DNA from: Verrucomicrobiota bacterium
GTDB taxonomy: Bacteria > Verrucomicrobiota > Verrucomicrobiia > Limisphaerales > UBA9464
Assembly: GCA_947464705.1 (NCBI GenBank)
Contig: CANHYD010000153.1
Coordinates: forward strand, 1 to 6,055
DNA: 6,055 nt
Direction: 5' to 3'
Shown here piece after piece: positions 1-6,055 of the stretch. The position numbers and the translations under genes are program-made. Numbering within the stretch: position 1 is the first letter of the stretch; every line of letters starts with the position of its first letter. Below the pieces are notes generated by a model that worked only from the letters and a program-made list of their open reading frames with translations, searched no databases and was not told the origin of the DNA.

Positions 1-330
1 CGGGTGCTCCTCCTGAAAACGTCGGAAGGCATTCCCATTGATGTGGCACTGGCTGGGTTTCCGTTTGAGGAATCGTTGTGTCGGAGAGCGATGTTGCGGG
101 AGTTTTTGCCCGGTATTTCCCTCCAAGTGTGCCAAGCTGACGATCTTGTGGTTTTGAAGGCTTTTGCCGGTCGGTCCAAAGACTGGATGGACATCGAAAA
201 TGTTCTGGTCCGTCAAGGTGACCGTCTGGATTGGGACCATATCCTCAGGGAACTCAAGCCTCTGGTTGAGTTGAAAGAGGCACCGGAGATTCTTGTGCAG
301 TTGGAGCGACTCCGCCGATCGGTCGAATGA
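1..330 (+). CDS. AbiEii/DUF1814-like nucleotidyltransferase, 3' part only
   Basis: This is the C-terminal 109 residues of a protein that begins before the window. The reading frame is open to base 1, and the GTG at base 4 falls inside a beta strand (RVLLLKT), so it is unlikely to be the start. The fragment has the look of the minimal nucleotidyltransferase fold of the AbiEii/AbiGii toxin-like group. A strand carries an Asp (IPIDVAL, D14 of the fragment) at the place of the third catalytic carboxylate, and the block ADDLVVLKAFAGRSKDWMDI contains the family's Lys, Arg and paired Asp residues (K53, R58, D61, D64). A helical tail follows. The GSxxD motif expected in the family would lie upstream, out of view. 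Members of this family transfer nucleotides, and some are toxins of type IV toxin-antitoxin or abortive-infection pairs. Many lone relatives have no known role. The gene ends in tandem in-frame stops, TGA TGA (328-333). Confidence 0.72.
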   Translation, partial: RVLLLKTSEGIPIDVALAGFPFEESLCRRAMLREFLPGISLQVCQADDLVVLKAFAGRSKDWMDIENVLVRQGDRLDWDHILRELKPLVELKEAPEILVQLERLRRSVE

Positions 331-455
331 TGATCTAAGCCGGAACGATTCAATTGGATCGGCGATATGGACCCATGGCGTTGCCTTGGGCTGGTATGCG
401 TAGCCCCGCTGGGGCAATTCGACTGCGGTTGCCTGCTCGGTTGCGGCGGAGCGCT
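331..455. other. Non-coding gap between convergent genes, with a small hairpin
   Basis: These 125 bases separate the + strand nucleotidyltransferase gene from the minus-strand TPR-like gene that runs toward it, so transcription from both sides should end here. The clearest structure is a perfect 5-bp GCCCC/GGGGC stem with a GCT loop at 403-415. A second stem, AGCGC/GCGCT at 450-463, overlaps the end of the TPR-like gene and places that gene's stop codon in its loop. Neither is followed by a T-run on either strand, so I do not call an intrinsic terminator. Short ORFs running through the gap continue antisense into the TPR-like gene and look like chance frames. Confidence 0.5.
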
Positions 456-1955
456 TCAGCGCTGGGGCGGCGCTGGGCTGGCCGGGGCCGCAGGAGCCAT
501 CGGAACTGTGGGGGCTGCAGGAGCGTTGGTGCCGGGGGAACGGCCGAAGTCGGCGGGGAGATTGAGGCGCGTGCGGAGGGCGTCCTGGAACTGCGGGTTC
601 ACGTCGTCGGCCGGGGCCAACATGTCGCGCAGGACTTCAAGCTTGTAGTCGTTGAGTGAGGCGATGGCCAGGCGCTGACGCATGCTCTTGTTGGGCGTGC
701 GGGCTTCGAAGTTGGCGTGAACCTTGGTCGCCAGACGGATCATCGATTCGCCCCGGTCGTCATCGCCATTGCCGAGGCTGAAGAATCCCTGCGCCAGGAG
801 GCCCGTGATGATGGCCTTGATGCGGTCGGTGGAAGTTTCGTTGGCGTCTTCAGAAACCTTGGCGATGGCAAAGGTCTCCAGGCTCATACCGGCCTGATCA
901 CCGAGCTGGTCGGCGTACTTTTTCTGGCAGTAGGCCCACCATTGGGCGGCTTCCTTTTCGCGGTTGGCGGTGTAGAGGAAGTACACGGCGTCGCGCAGGA
1001 AGTTCTTGTGACCCTTGGCGAAGTGGTCGGCCATTTTCTCGTCGCCGGCCATCATGTCTTCGTAGGCCTTGCTGGTCTTGGCCACGATGTTGAGGTTGGG
1101 CCCGAGTTCAATGGAACGGGTGGCGATGTTGGTGTACAGCCGCCCGCGCTGGAAGGCGGTGAGCATGGACTGGAACACCACCCGCCGCAGGGGAGCCCGG
1201 TCGGCCTCCTTCTTGGATTCGCCGAGGCCGCGGTAGCCCCAATAGACGGCGTGTGATTCGGGCAGACGCCACTCGAGGGGCCCGTACTGCTCGTCGACCT
1301 CCTTCATGATGGCGGGCACCAACTTGAACTTGTTGACCATGATCGCCACCCGGTTGCTGGCGGCCGCGGTGTCGGGCTTGAGCAGGGTCGCGTAGTCGGG
1401 CCGGCCACCGGGGATCACGTCTTCGATCTGCCGGGCCCACCGGGCCTTGTAGGTCATGTGGGCGTCATCCAGATACGCGCCCATCTTGTGTTGGTAGATC
1501 CAGCCCAGCTCGCGGTACATCAGCGCCTCATGCGGGTTGTAGCGCATGCCCTCGTCGCGCAGCAGTTCGATAGCCCGCTGCACCCACAGCCAACGGTCTT
1601 CCGGGTTGGGGAACTTCACCGAAATGTTGTAGGCCATGTTCCAGGCTTGGTGCACCCAGACGCTGGTGAAATGGGGCTGGAGCTTGGTGATCCAGTCGGC
1701 CAATTGAACGGCCTCGAAATACTTGCCGTCTTCTTGCAGCTCAGTGGTGCGAATCCACAGCGTATTGGCGATGAGGCCGCGGAAGCCGCCCAAGGCCACC
1801 GTGGTGAAGGCCAAGATCGGCGGGGCATTGCTGATGATGGCCGTGCGCGTCAGGCCGAAGGTTTCGCGGTCGCGGTTGAGGCTTCCCTGGATGAAGTGGG
1901 AAGCGATGAACGCCGCGATGATGACGACGGAGAGGATGGCCTTTCGGAGAGTCAT
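456..1955 (-). CDS. Membrane-anchored TPR-like accessory protein of the ABC transporter
   Basis: The protein has 499 residues. The start is the ATG at 1955-1953, which overlaps the permease stop codon by one base (TGATG). A longer open frame reaches 2363, but that part lies antiphase within the permease gene and is Arg/His/Pro-rich nonsense. Residues 5-22 form a hydrophobic N-terminal anchor. Residues 45-68 are a second, weaker hydrophobic stretch broken by an Arg. The rest is mostly helical. Residues 74-112 and 120-158 look like TPR-type helix pairs with W, Y and A at packing positions (ADWITKLQP..VWVHQAWNMAYN and WVQRAIELL..LMYRELGWIYQ). Residues 320-345 give another possible pair. The last 25 residues are Ala/Pro-rich. 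There is no catalytic motif. I recall similar uncharacterised proteins beside ABC ATPase and permease pairs, which suggests an accessory or scaffolding role at the membrane. Which side of the membrane carries the helical domain is unclear, because it depends on whether residues 45-68 span it. Confidence 0.85.
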   Translation of the reverse strand: MTLRKAILSVVIIAAFIASHFIQGSLNRDRETFGLTRTAIISNAPPILAFTTVALGGFRGLIANTLWIRTTELQEDGKYFEAVQLADWITKLQPHFTSVWVHQAWNMAYNISVKFPNPEDRWLWVQRAIELLRDEGMRYNPHEALMYRELGWIYQHKMGAYLDDAHMTYKARWARQIEDVIPGGRPDYATLLKPDTAAASNRVAIMVNKFKLVPAIMKEVDEQYGPLEWRLPESHAVYWGYRGLGESKKEADRAPLRRVVFQSMLTAFQRGRLYTNIATRSIELGPNLNIVAKTSKAYEDMMAGDEKMADHFAKGHKNFLRDAVYFLYTANREKEAAQWWAYCQKKYADQLGDQAGMSLETFAIAKVSEDANETSTDRIKAIITGLLAQGFFSLGNGDDDRGESMIRLATKVHANFEARTPNKSMRQRLAIASLNDYKLEVLRDMLAPADDVNPQFQDALRTRLNLPADFGRSPGTNAPAAPTVPMAPAAPASPAPPQR

Positions 1956-3763
1956 CAGAACTTGGTGGGGGCTGCGAGTTCCCGGCGGGTGAGCACCACG
2001 ATGCCGACGATGGAGATGCCGCCGCCAACCAGGACGTTGATGACGACGAAGGCGCGGATGAGCTCCAGCCAAGTGATGCTGCGACCAGTGCTCAGGCTCG
2101 AAATGGGGGAGTAGCCGCTGACCTGGTCGATGAGCTGCTTGGCCGACCCGTACACGGCGACGCTGACTTGGTTGACCAGGTTGTTTTCGGTGACCATCCC
2201 GTTCTCGCTGTTGACGCCCACAATGCCGCCCTGATCGACGACTTGCTTGAGGGTGTTGCTCGAGAGCCCCAGCACGAGCAGGGCAATGGAGCAGAAGGCG
2301 GCCACGGGGAACGACAGGAAGCTGGAGCAGGCCAGGCCGACGGCCGTGAGCAAGCCCAACCAAAAGGCGATGATCATCAGACCGCGGGCGTAGTTGAGCG
2401 CGAACCCTCCCTCGTGGAAGAGCACTTCCATGCCTTCATCCAGCGGGAAGAGCAGGGGCTGTTGGGTCCAGTTCTGGAAGTCCACGGCCAGCACGCCCTG
2501 GGCGTTGATCAGCTCGGCGGTGGCCCTCGGGTCGAGGCCAAACTCGACGAACGATTCGGCCGGCAAGGAGTTTTCGAGGCGCAGGCGGCGGCCGTCGGGC
2601 GGGCCGATTTCCCAATAGGCGGGGTGCAGGGTGCCCTCGGAATTGTACTGGGTGGTGAAGAACTTGACGCGGATGAAGAGGGGGCGGCCGGCGAGGCGCT
2701 GCTTGGCGTCGGCCCCAAGAGGCACCTCCCAACGGCGCAGCATCCCGGGCGGTACCACTTGCTGCCGGGCCTTGATCATTTCTTCGACCTGCTTGCGAAC
2801 AAAGGCCGGATCCAAGGCGGCGGCGGCGGGGTCTTTGAGGCGTTCTTTGAGGAGGGTCTGGATGTCTTGGGTCAGGTCCACTGCGGGTTCACGGGCCCCG
2901 GCGCGGGCCACCAAGACTTCGTTGCGCAGTTTGACCTGCTGCTCGGCCGAGAGTTCGCCGGTGCGCAATTGCAGCAGCCCGTAGGCGACTGAGCCCGAGA
3001 TGGCCAGCATGCCGAGATTGACGGCCATGATGCCGATCCATTTGCCCAGCCAGATTTGCCAGCGGGGGATGGGCTTGGAGGCGATGAGGAAGAGCTGCAT
3101 CTCCTCGATGTCGCGCGCCAAGGTGCCGCAGGCGATCCACAGGGTGGTGAACCCGAGCAGGGCCGTGATGGCACTGAGGGTGTAGGTGATGAGGATTTGG
3201 GTGAATCCTTGGGCCGAGCCATCGTGTTTGATGGCGCTGGGCAAGATAAACACCAGGGCGATGAGCAGGCCGAGCAGGGTGATGACCAGGCGGTAGCGGA
3301 AGGCCGCCTTGATGGTCAACAACGCCACGGCCAACAGAGGGCGCAAGGTCTTGGGGACAAGGTCGGGCACGCCGGCCAGGTGGCGTCCCTTCCATTCCGG
3401 CAGGGGAACTCCGCCCACCTGCAGCACCTTGGCCACGGCATCGGCTGCGTTGCGGGCAGGAACGGTGCAGAGGTAGGCGTAGCCGCGGCGCTCGGCCGAC
3501 AGTTCTCGAAAGCGGCGGGCCGAAAATCCGATGATGATTCCCTGGACCACTTGGCTCAGCAGGTATGACTTCCAGCCGGCCCGATTGGCGTAGAGAACCG
3601 CGCTGCTGATCAGGTTGAGGGTCAGGAAGACGATGCCGAGCTGGGGCAGTCGGAGCCACAGGGCCCAGAGCCAATCCAAGACCGCGGCCGCCCAGGAGAA
3701 CCCCAGGGGGATGGCCAACAACTGCCGATCGGCGTTGCGGTAAACCTCAAAGCGACGGGTCAT
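1955..3763 (-). CDS. ABC-2-like permease with N-terminal DUF2628-like domain
   Basis: The protein has 602 residues and starts at the ATG six bases after the ABC ATPase stop. Two regions are visible. Residues 1-115 resemble DUF2628: an opening EVYR motif, a GFSW-AAAVLDWLWAL membrane segment, further hydrophobic helices to about residue 82, then a soluble RRGYAYLCTVPARNAADAV motif. Residues 139-602 are an ABC-2-like permease. Predicted helices lie near 157-176, 187-212, 241-264, 459-479, 483-502 and 568-592. A cytoplasmic loop after the second helix (ARDIEEMQLFLIASKPIPRWQIWLGKW) probably contacts the ATPase. Residues 267-457 form a large domain between helices 3 and 4, extracytoplasmic by the positive-inside rule, with a charged helical part followed by a beta-rich part. 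The loop at 503-567 should also be outside. The partner ATPase is the gene just upstream. Substrate and direction of transport are unknown. A GTG at V132 or TTG at L140 could start a separate permease, but the frame is continuous and I see no convincing ribosome site for either. Confidence 0.86.
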   Translation of the reverse strand: MTRRFEVYRNADRQLLAIPLGFSWAAAVLDWLWALWLRLPQLGIVFLTLNLISSAVLYANRAGWKSYLLSQVVQGIIIGFSARRFRELSAERRGYAYLCTVPARNAADAVAKVLQVGGVPLPEWKGRHLAGVPDLVPKTLRPLLAVALLTIKAAFRYRLVITLLGLLIALVFILPSAIKHDGSAQGFTQILITYTLSAITALLGFTTLWIACGTLARDIEEMQLFLIASKPIPRWQIWLGKWIGIMAVNLGMLAISGSVAYGLLQLRTGELSAEQQVKLRNEVLVARAGAREPAVDLTQDIQTLLKERLKDPAAAALDPAFVRKQVEEMIKARQQVVPPGMLRRWEVPLGADAKQRLAGRPLFIRVKFFTTQYNSEGTLHPAYWEIGPPDGRRLRLENSLPAESFVEFGLDPRATAELINAQGVLAVDFQNWTQQPLLFPLDEGMEVLFHEGGFALNYARGLMIIAFWLGLLTAVGLACSSFLSFPVAAFCSIALLVLGLSSNTLKQVVDQGGIVGVNSENGMVTENNLVNQVSVAVYGSAKQLIDQVSGYSPISSLSTGRSITWLELIRAFVVINVLVGGGISIVGIVVLTRRELAAPTKF

Positions 3764-3769
3764 GACAGG

Positions 3770-5038
3770 TCACTTCTTGCCACCTTTGCCGCCACCGAGA
3801 AGGCCGGAGAGCGCGTCGTTGGCCTTGGAGAGATCCACGGGCTTTGCCGGCTCCGGAGCGGCGGTCTTGGCCGGCTGGGCGGGTGAGGGCGATGCGGTTG
3901 AACCGTTGGAGGCCGGGGCCGCCGGAGTCTCTTGGCGGACGAGCGATTCCAGCACCGCCTCGGTCGAGGGCTGGGCCGGAGCGGCGATCTCCGAGACGAT
4001 GGGAGCGGCCGATTCGGTGGGCCGCGACAAGCGCTCCAGCACGGATTCGGCCTGATGGGAGCCTGCTTGGGGGCCTGTGTCTCCGGCTCCGCGCAAGTAT
4101 TCGGCCACCCGATTGCCGCTGGTGGCGCCACTGGTTTCGGCCTGGCGGCGGGCTGCTTCGACCACTCCCAAGAAGTACGATTCCAGATTCTGGGTCGGGT
4201 TCTCGAGGCGGACGGTGTCGCCCACCTCGGCCCGGATCAGGTTGAGCACCTTCTCGGTGGTCTCACGGGAAAGGACCGGTGCCGTGATGCGGACCGAGTC
4301 GGGCTTGGCAAGCAACTGATGCAGCGGGCCCTGGGCTTGGATGCGTCCGCCGTAATAAATCACCGCGCGGTCGCAGACGTCTTCGACATCGCTGAGCAGG
4401 TGGCTCGACAAGATGACCGTCTTGCCCCGTTGGGCTAGGGCCAGGATGAGGTCTTTGACCTCGCGGCATCCGAGGGGATCGAGGCCCGCGGTGGGTTCGT
4501 CCAAGATGACGAGGTCGGGGTCGTTGATGAGCGCCTGGGCGATCCCGATGCGGCGCTGCATGCCCTTGGAGAATTCACCCACGGTTCGCGACCGGGCTTG
4601 GTTCAGGCCCACCATCTCGATGAGCTGCTCGGCGCGGCGGCGGCGTTCGGCCGAATCGATCTGAAAGAGGCTGCCGAAGAAATCGAGCGTCTCGGCCGGA
4701 TTGAGAAAGCGGTACAGGTAGCTCTCTTCGGGCAGGTAGCCGATGCGGGCCTTGGTCGCGACATCGCGCGGAGACTGGCCGAAGACCGTGATGTGGCCCT
4801 TGGTCGGGTACAGCAGGCCCAACAGGAGCTTGATGGTGGTGGACTTGCCCGAGCCGTTGGGCCCGAGGAGTCCGAACACCTCGCCACGGCGGATCTCGAA
4901 ATCGACGTTGTCCACCGCCCGCGCCTTGGGCCGACCCCAGAAGTCTTTGAACACCTTGGTCAGACCCGTGGCCCGGACGACGACCTCGTCGCTGGGGCGC
5001 TCAGCGGACGCTCGGCCGGAAGGGGAGGGAGGGTTCAT
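3770..5038 (-). CDS. ABC transporter ATP-binding protein with long Ala/Pro-rich tail
   Basis: This 422-residue protein hydrolyses ATP to power the permease encoded six bases downstream. The nucleotide-binding domain spans about residues 20-245. Walker A is GPNGSGKST (59-67). The Q-loop region reads YLPEESYLY (101-109), with Glu where Gln is usual. The signature is FSKGMQRR (156-163) rather than LSGGQ. Walker B is LVILDE (176-181), the D-loop is AGLDP (184-188) and the switch His is H213. Glu in the Q-loop and the SKGM signature are both seen in ABC-2-type ATPases, so activity is expected. Residues 246-297 resemble the small C-terminal extension of such ATPases. Residues 298-422 are an unusual Ala/Pro/Ser/Glu-rich tail with two copies of an ExVLExLxR element and a Gly/Lys ending (GGGKGGKK). 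The ATG at 5038 leaves an 18-residue polar leader before the domain. No good Shine-Dalgarno precedes it, so a slightly different start is possible. Confidence 0.93.
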   Translation of the reverse strand: MNPPSPSGRASAERPSDEVVVRATGLTKVFKDFWGRPKARAVDNVDFEIRRGEVFGLLGPNGSGKSTTIKLLLGLLYPTKGHITVFGQSPRDVATKARIGYLPEESYLYRFLNPAETLDFFGSLFQIDSAERRRRAEQLIEMVGLNQARSRTVGEFSKGMQRRIGIAQALINDPDLVILDEPTAGLDPLGCREVKDLILALAQRGKTVILSSHLLSDVEDVCDRAVIYYGGRIQAQGPLHQLLAKPDSVRITAPVLSRETTEKVLNLIRAEVGDTVRLENPTQNLESYFLGVVEAARRQAETSGATSGNRVAEYLRGAGDTGPQAGSHQAESVLERLSRPTESAAPIVSEIAAPAQPSTEAVLESLVRQETPAAPASNGSTASPSPAQPAKTAAPEPAKPVDLSKANDALSGLLGGGKGGKK

Positions 5039-5128
5039 GAGACGGATGCGGGTGGGAGAAAAAGGCGAGGGGTTGAGGAGTTCGGCGGATCCGGGAAGGT
5101 CTCCGCCGTGTCACTGGAAGCATCCCGG
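5039..5128. other. 90-base intergenic gap with hairpin
   Basis: This is the spacer between the P-type ATPase stop and the ABC ATPase start, both on the minus strand. It holds a perfect 7-bp inverted repeat, CGGCGGA (5083-5089) and TCCGCCG (5102-5108), with a 12-base loop. On the minus strand a run of five T follows about 15 bases after the stem, which is too far for a standard intrinsic terminator. No -35/-10 pair and no clear Shine-Dalgarno can be recognised. The stem could be an attenuator, an mRNA-processing or stability element, or chance in GC-rich DNA. Confidence 0.4.
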
Positions 5129-6055
5129 TTAGGCTGCCTGGGGGGCGGGGATTCCGGTGTTCGGGTTGGGTGCGCCGTCGCCTTGGACGAAGGGCTCCAG
5201 TTCCTCGCCTTGGCGGACCAGGCGGGCGCTATTGAAGACCACGAAGAGCGATCCGACATTGTGCAGGATGGCGGCGACGATCGGGTTGAGGTACCCGAAG
5301 GACGCAGCGGCCATGCCGCCGATGATGAAGACGACGCCGAAGAGGAAGTTCTGGTTGATGATCGTGCGCGCCATGCGGCTGAGGCGGATCAAGAAGGGCA
5401 GTCGGCGGAGATCGTTGTTCATCAGGGCGATGGTCGCCGAGTTGATGGCGACTTCGCTGCCCGCAGCTCCCATGGCGATGCTGATGTCGCCCGAGGCCAG
5501 CGCCGGTGCGTCGTTGACGCCGTCGCCGATGACCGCCACGCGGTGGCCCTTGGCCTTGGTCTGACGCACGTACTCGACCTTGTCTTGCGGGAGGCACTCG
5601 GCCACCACTTCCGGCACGCCGATTTCTTGGGCGACACGTTCGGCCACCGGGCGGCGGTCGCCGCTGACCATGGCGATGCGGCGGATGCCGGAGGCCTGGA
5701 GTTGCTGGAGCGCTTCGGCGGCCTCCGGGCGGGTCTGGTCTTGGAGGCCGACCCATCCGATGCAATGCCCATCGCGGGCCACGAAGAGAAGGCTGTAGCC
5801 GGCGGTTTCGTCGAGGTCCACCGATTCGAAGAGGTCGCCCGTCACGCCTTGGTCTTTGAGGAAGGTGGCGCGGCCGACGAGGATGCGCTGACCGTCGATG
5901 AGCGCGCTGACACCCTTGCCGGCGGTCTCCTTGAAGTCGACCACCTGGGCCAAGGGCACACCGGCCTCTTGGGCCAGGGCCGTGATGGAACGGGCCGTGG
6001 GGTGGTTGGAAAACTGCTCGGCGCTGGCGGCACACCGCAACAATTCGGCCGGGGC
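5129..6055 (-). CDS. Heavy-metal P1B-type ATPase, C-terminal half
   Basis: This is the C-terminal 308 residues of a cation-pumping P-type ATPase. The frame stays open to the right edge and begins APAELLRCAASAEQFSNHP, so the start, the metal-binding N-terminus, helices 1-6 and the DKTGT phosphorylation site are out of view. Numbering from the edge, the nucleotide-binding domain shows the HP motif (SNHP, 16-19), which marks P1B metal pumps, and the GKG motif (46-48). The phosphorylation domain shows MVSGD (129-133) and the hinge GDGVNDAP (177-184). Two membrane helices follow, about 235-255 and 258-274, and a short Pro/Ala-rich tail ends the protein. The enzyme sits in the inner membrane and exports a transition metal using ATP. 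The last helices carry INQN and HNVGS...NSARL instead of the copper motif (MSxSS) or the Lys and DxG of zinc/cadmium pumps, so the metal cannot be assigned. It may be cotranscribed with the ABC genes, but no functional link is evident. Confidence 0.94.
   Translation of the reverse strand, partial: APAELLRCAASAEQFSNHPTARSITALAQEAGVPLAQVVDFKETAGKGVSALIDGQRILVGRATFLKDQGVTGDLFESVDLDETAGYSLLFVARDGHCIGWVGLQDQTRPEAAEALQQLQASGIRRIAMVSGDRRPVAERVAQEIGVPEVVAECLPQDKVEYVRQTKAKGHRVAVIGDGVNDAPALASGDISIAMGAAGSEVAINSATIALMNNDLRRLPFLIRLSRMARTIINQNFLFGVVFIIGGMAAASFGYLNPIVAAILHNVGSLFVVFNSARLVRQGEELEPFVQGDGAPNPNTGIPAPQAA

Noticed and set aside
403..415. GCCCC-GCT-GGGGC stem as an intrinsic terminator
   Set aside because: The stem is only 5 bp and neither strand has a T-run after it, so termination cannot be supported from the sequence.
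354..659. Two overlapping + strand frames of about 100 residues just after the nucleotidyltransferase gene
   Set aside because: Both run antisense into the Ala/Pro-rich end of the TPR-like gene, which explains their Gly/Ala/Arg composition; no family resemblance is seen.
717..1256. 179-residue open frame on the + strand opposite the TPR-like gene
   Set aside because: It is antisense to a supported gene, Val/Gly-rich from the complementary codons, and has no recognisable domain or credible ribosome site.
1458..2114. 218-residue open frame on the + strand across the permease/TPR-like junction
   Set aside because: It is a shadow frame spanning two real genes on the other strand, with no motif and no plausible upstream signals.
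1956..2363. N-terminal extension of the TPR-like gene frame, giving 635 instead of 499 residues
   Set aside because: It overlaps the permease coding sequence in another frame, its translation is Arg/His/Pro-rich without structure, and the ATG at 1955 gives a proper membrane anchor and a TGATG coupling to the permease stop.
2168..2992. 274-residue open frame on the + strand opposite the permease
   Set aside because: It lies wholly antisense to a well-supported gene, has Gly/Glu/Gln-rich composition typical of shadow frames in GC-rich DNA, and shows no recognisable motif.
2889..3674. 261-residue open frame on the minus strand inside the permease gene
   Set aside because: It is in another frame of the permease, and its His/Pro/Arg-rich translation is that of an out-of-phase reading.
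5229..6035. 268-residue minus-strand open frame within the P-type ATPase gene
   Set aside because: It is an alternative frame of the ATPase, extremely Arg/Pro/Gly/His-rich and without motifs, while the overlapping frame carries the HP and GDGxND signatures.

Overview
The window looks like chromosomal DNA of a GC-rich Gram-negative bacterium. The ABC permease and its TPR-like partner most resemble, from memory, uncharacterised proteins of Verrucomicrobiota and neighbouring phyla. This placement is a recollection of sequence style, not a search result, and should be held loosely. No gene in the window has a strong Shine-Dalgarno sequence.

Layout: the left edge (1-330, + strand) holds the 3' end of an AbiEii/DUF1814-like nucleotidyltransferase gene whose start lies outside the window. 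It converges, across about 125 non-coding bases, on a run of four genes on the minus strand that fills the rest. Read in the direction of transcription, from right to left, these are: the C-terminal half of a heavy-metal (P1B) P-type ATPase, cut by the right edge (5129-6055); an ABC transporter ATPase with a long Ala/Pro-rich tail (3770-5038); an ABC-2-like permease carrying an N-terminal DUF2628-like domain (1955-3763); and a membrane-anchored helical, TPR-like protein (456-1955).

The last three genes form a tight unit. Six bases separate the ATPase from the permease, and the permease stop codon shares one base with the start codon of the TPR-like gene (TGATG). They probably make one membrane complex: the ATPase drives a permease with a large extracytoplasmic domain, and the TPR-like protein is an accessory or assembly factor. 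The substrate cannot be read from the sequence. The metal ATPase lies 90 bases upstream on the same strand and may share the transcript, but nothing shows a functional link.

The most unusual item is the fusion of a DUF2628-like membrane domain to an ABC permease in one uninterrupted frame. Secondary points are the repeat-bearing low-complexity tail of the ABC ATPase and a P1B ATPase whose visible membrane segments fit neither the copper nor the zinc signature. I see no tRNA, rRNA, CRISPR array, insertion sequence or phage gene.
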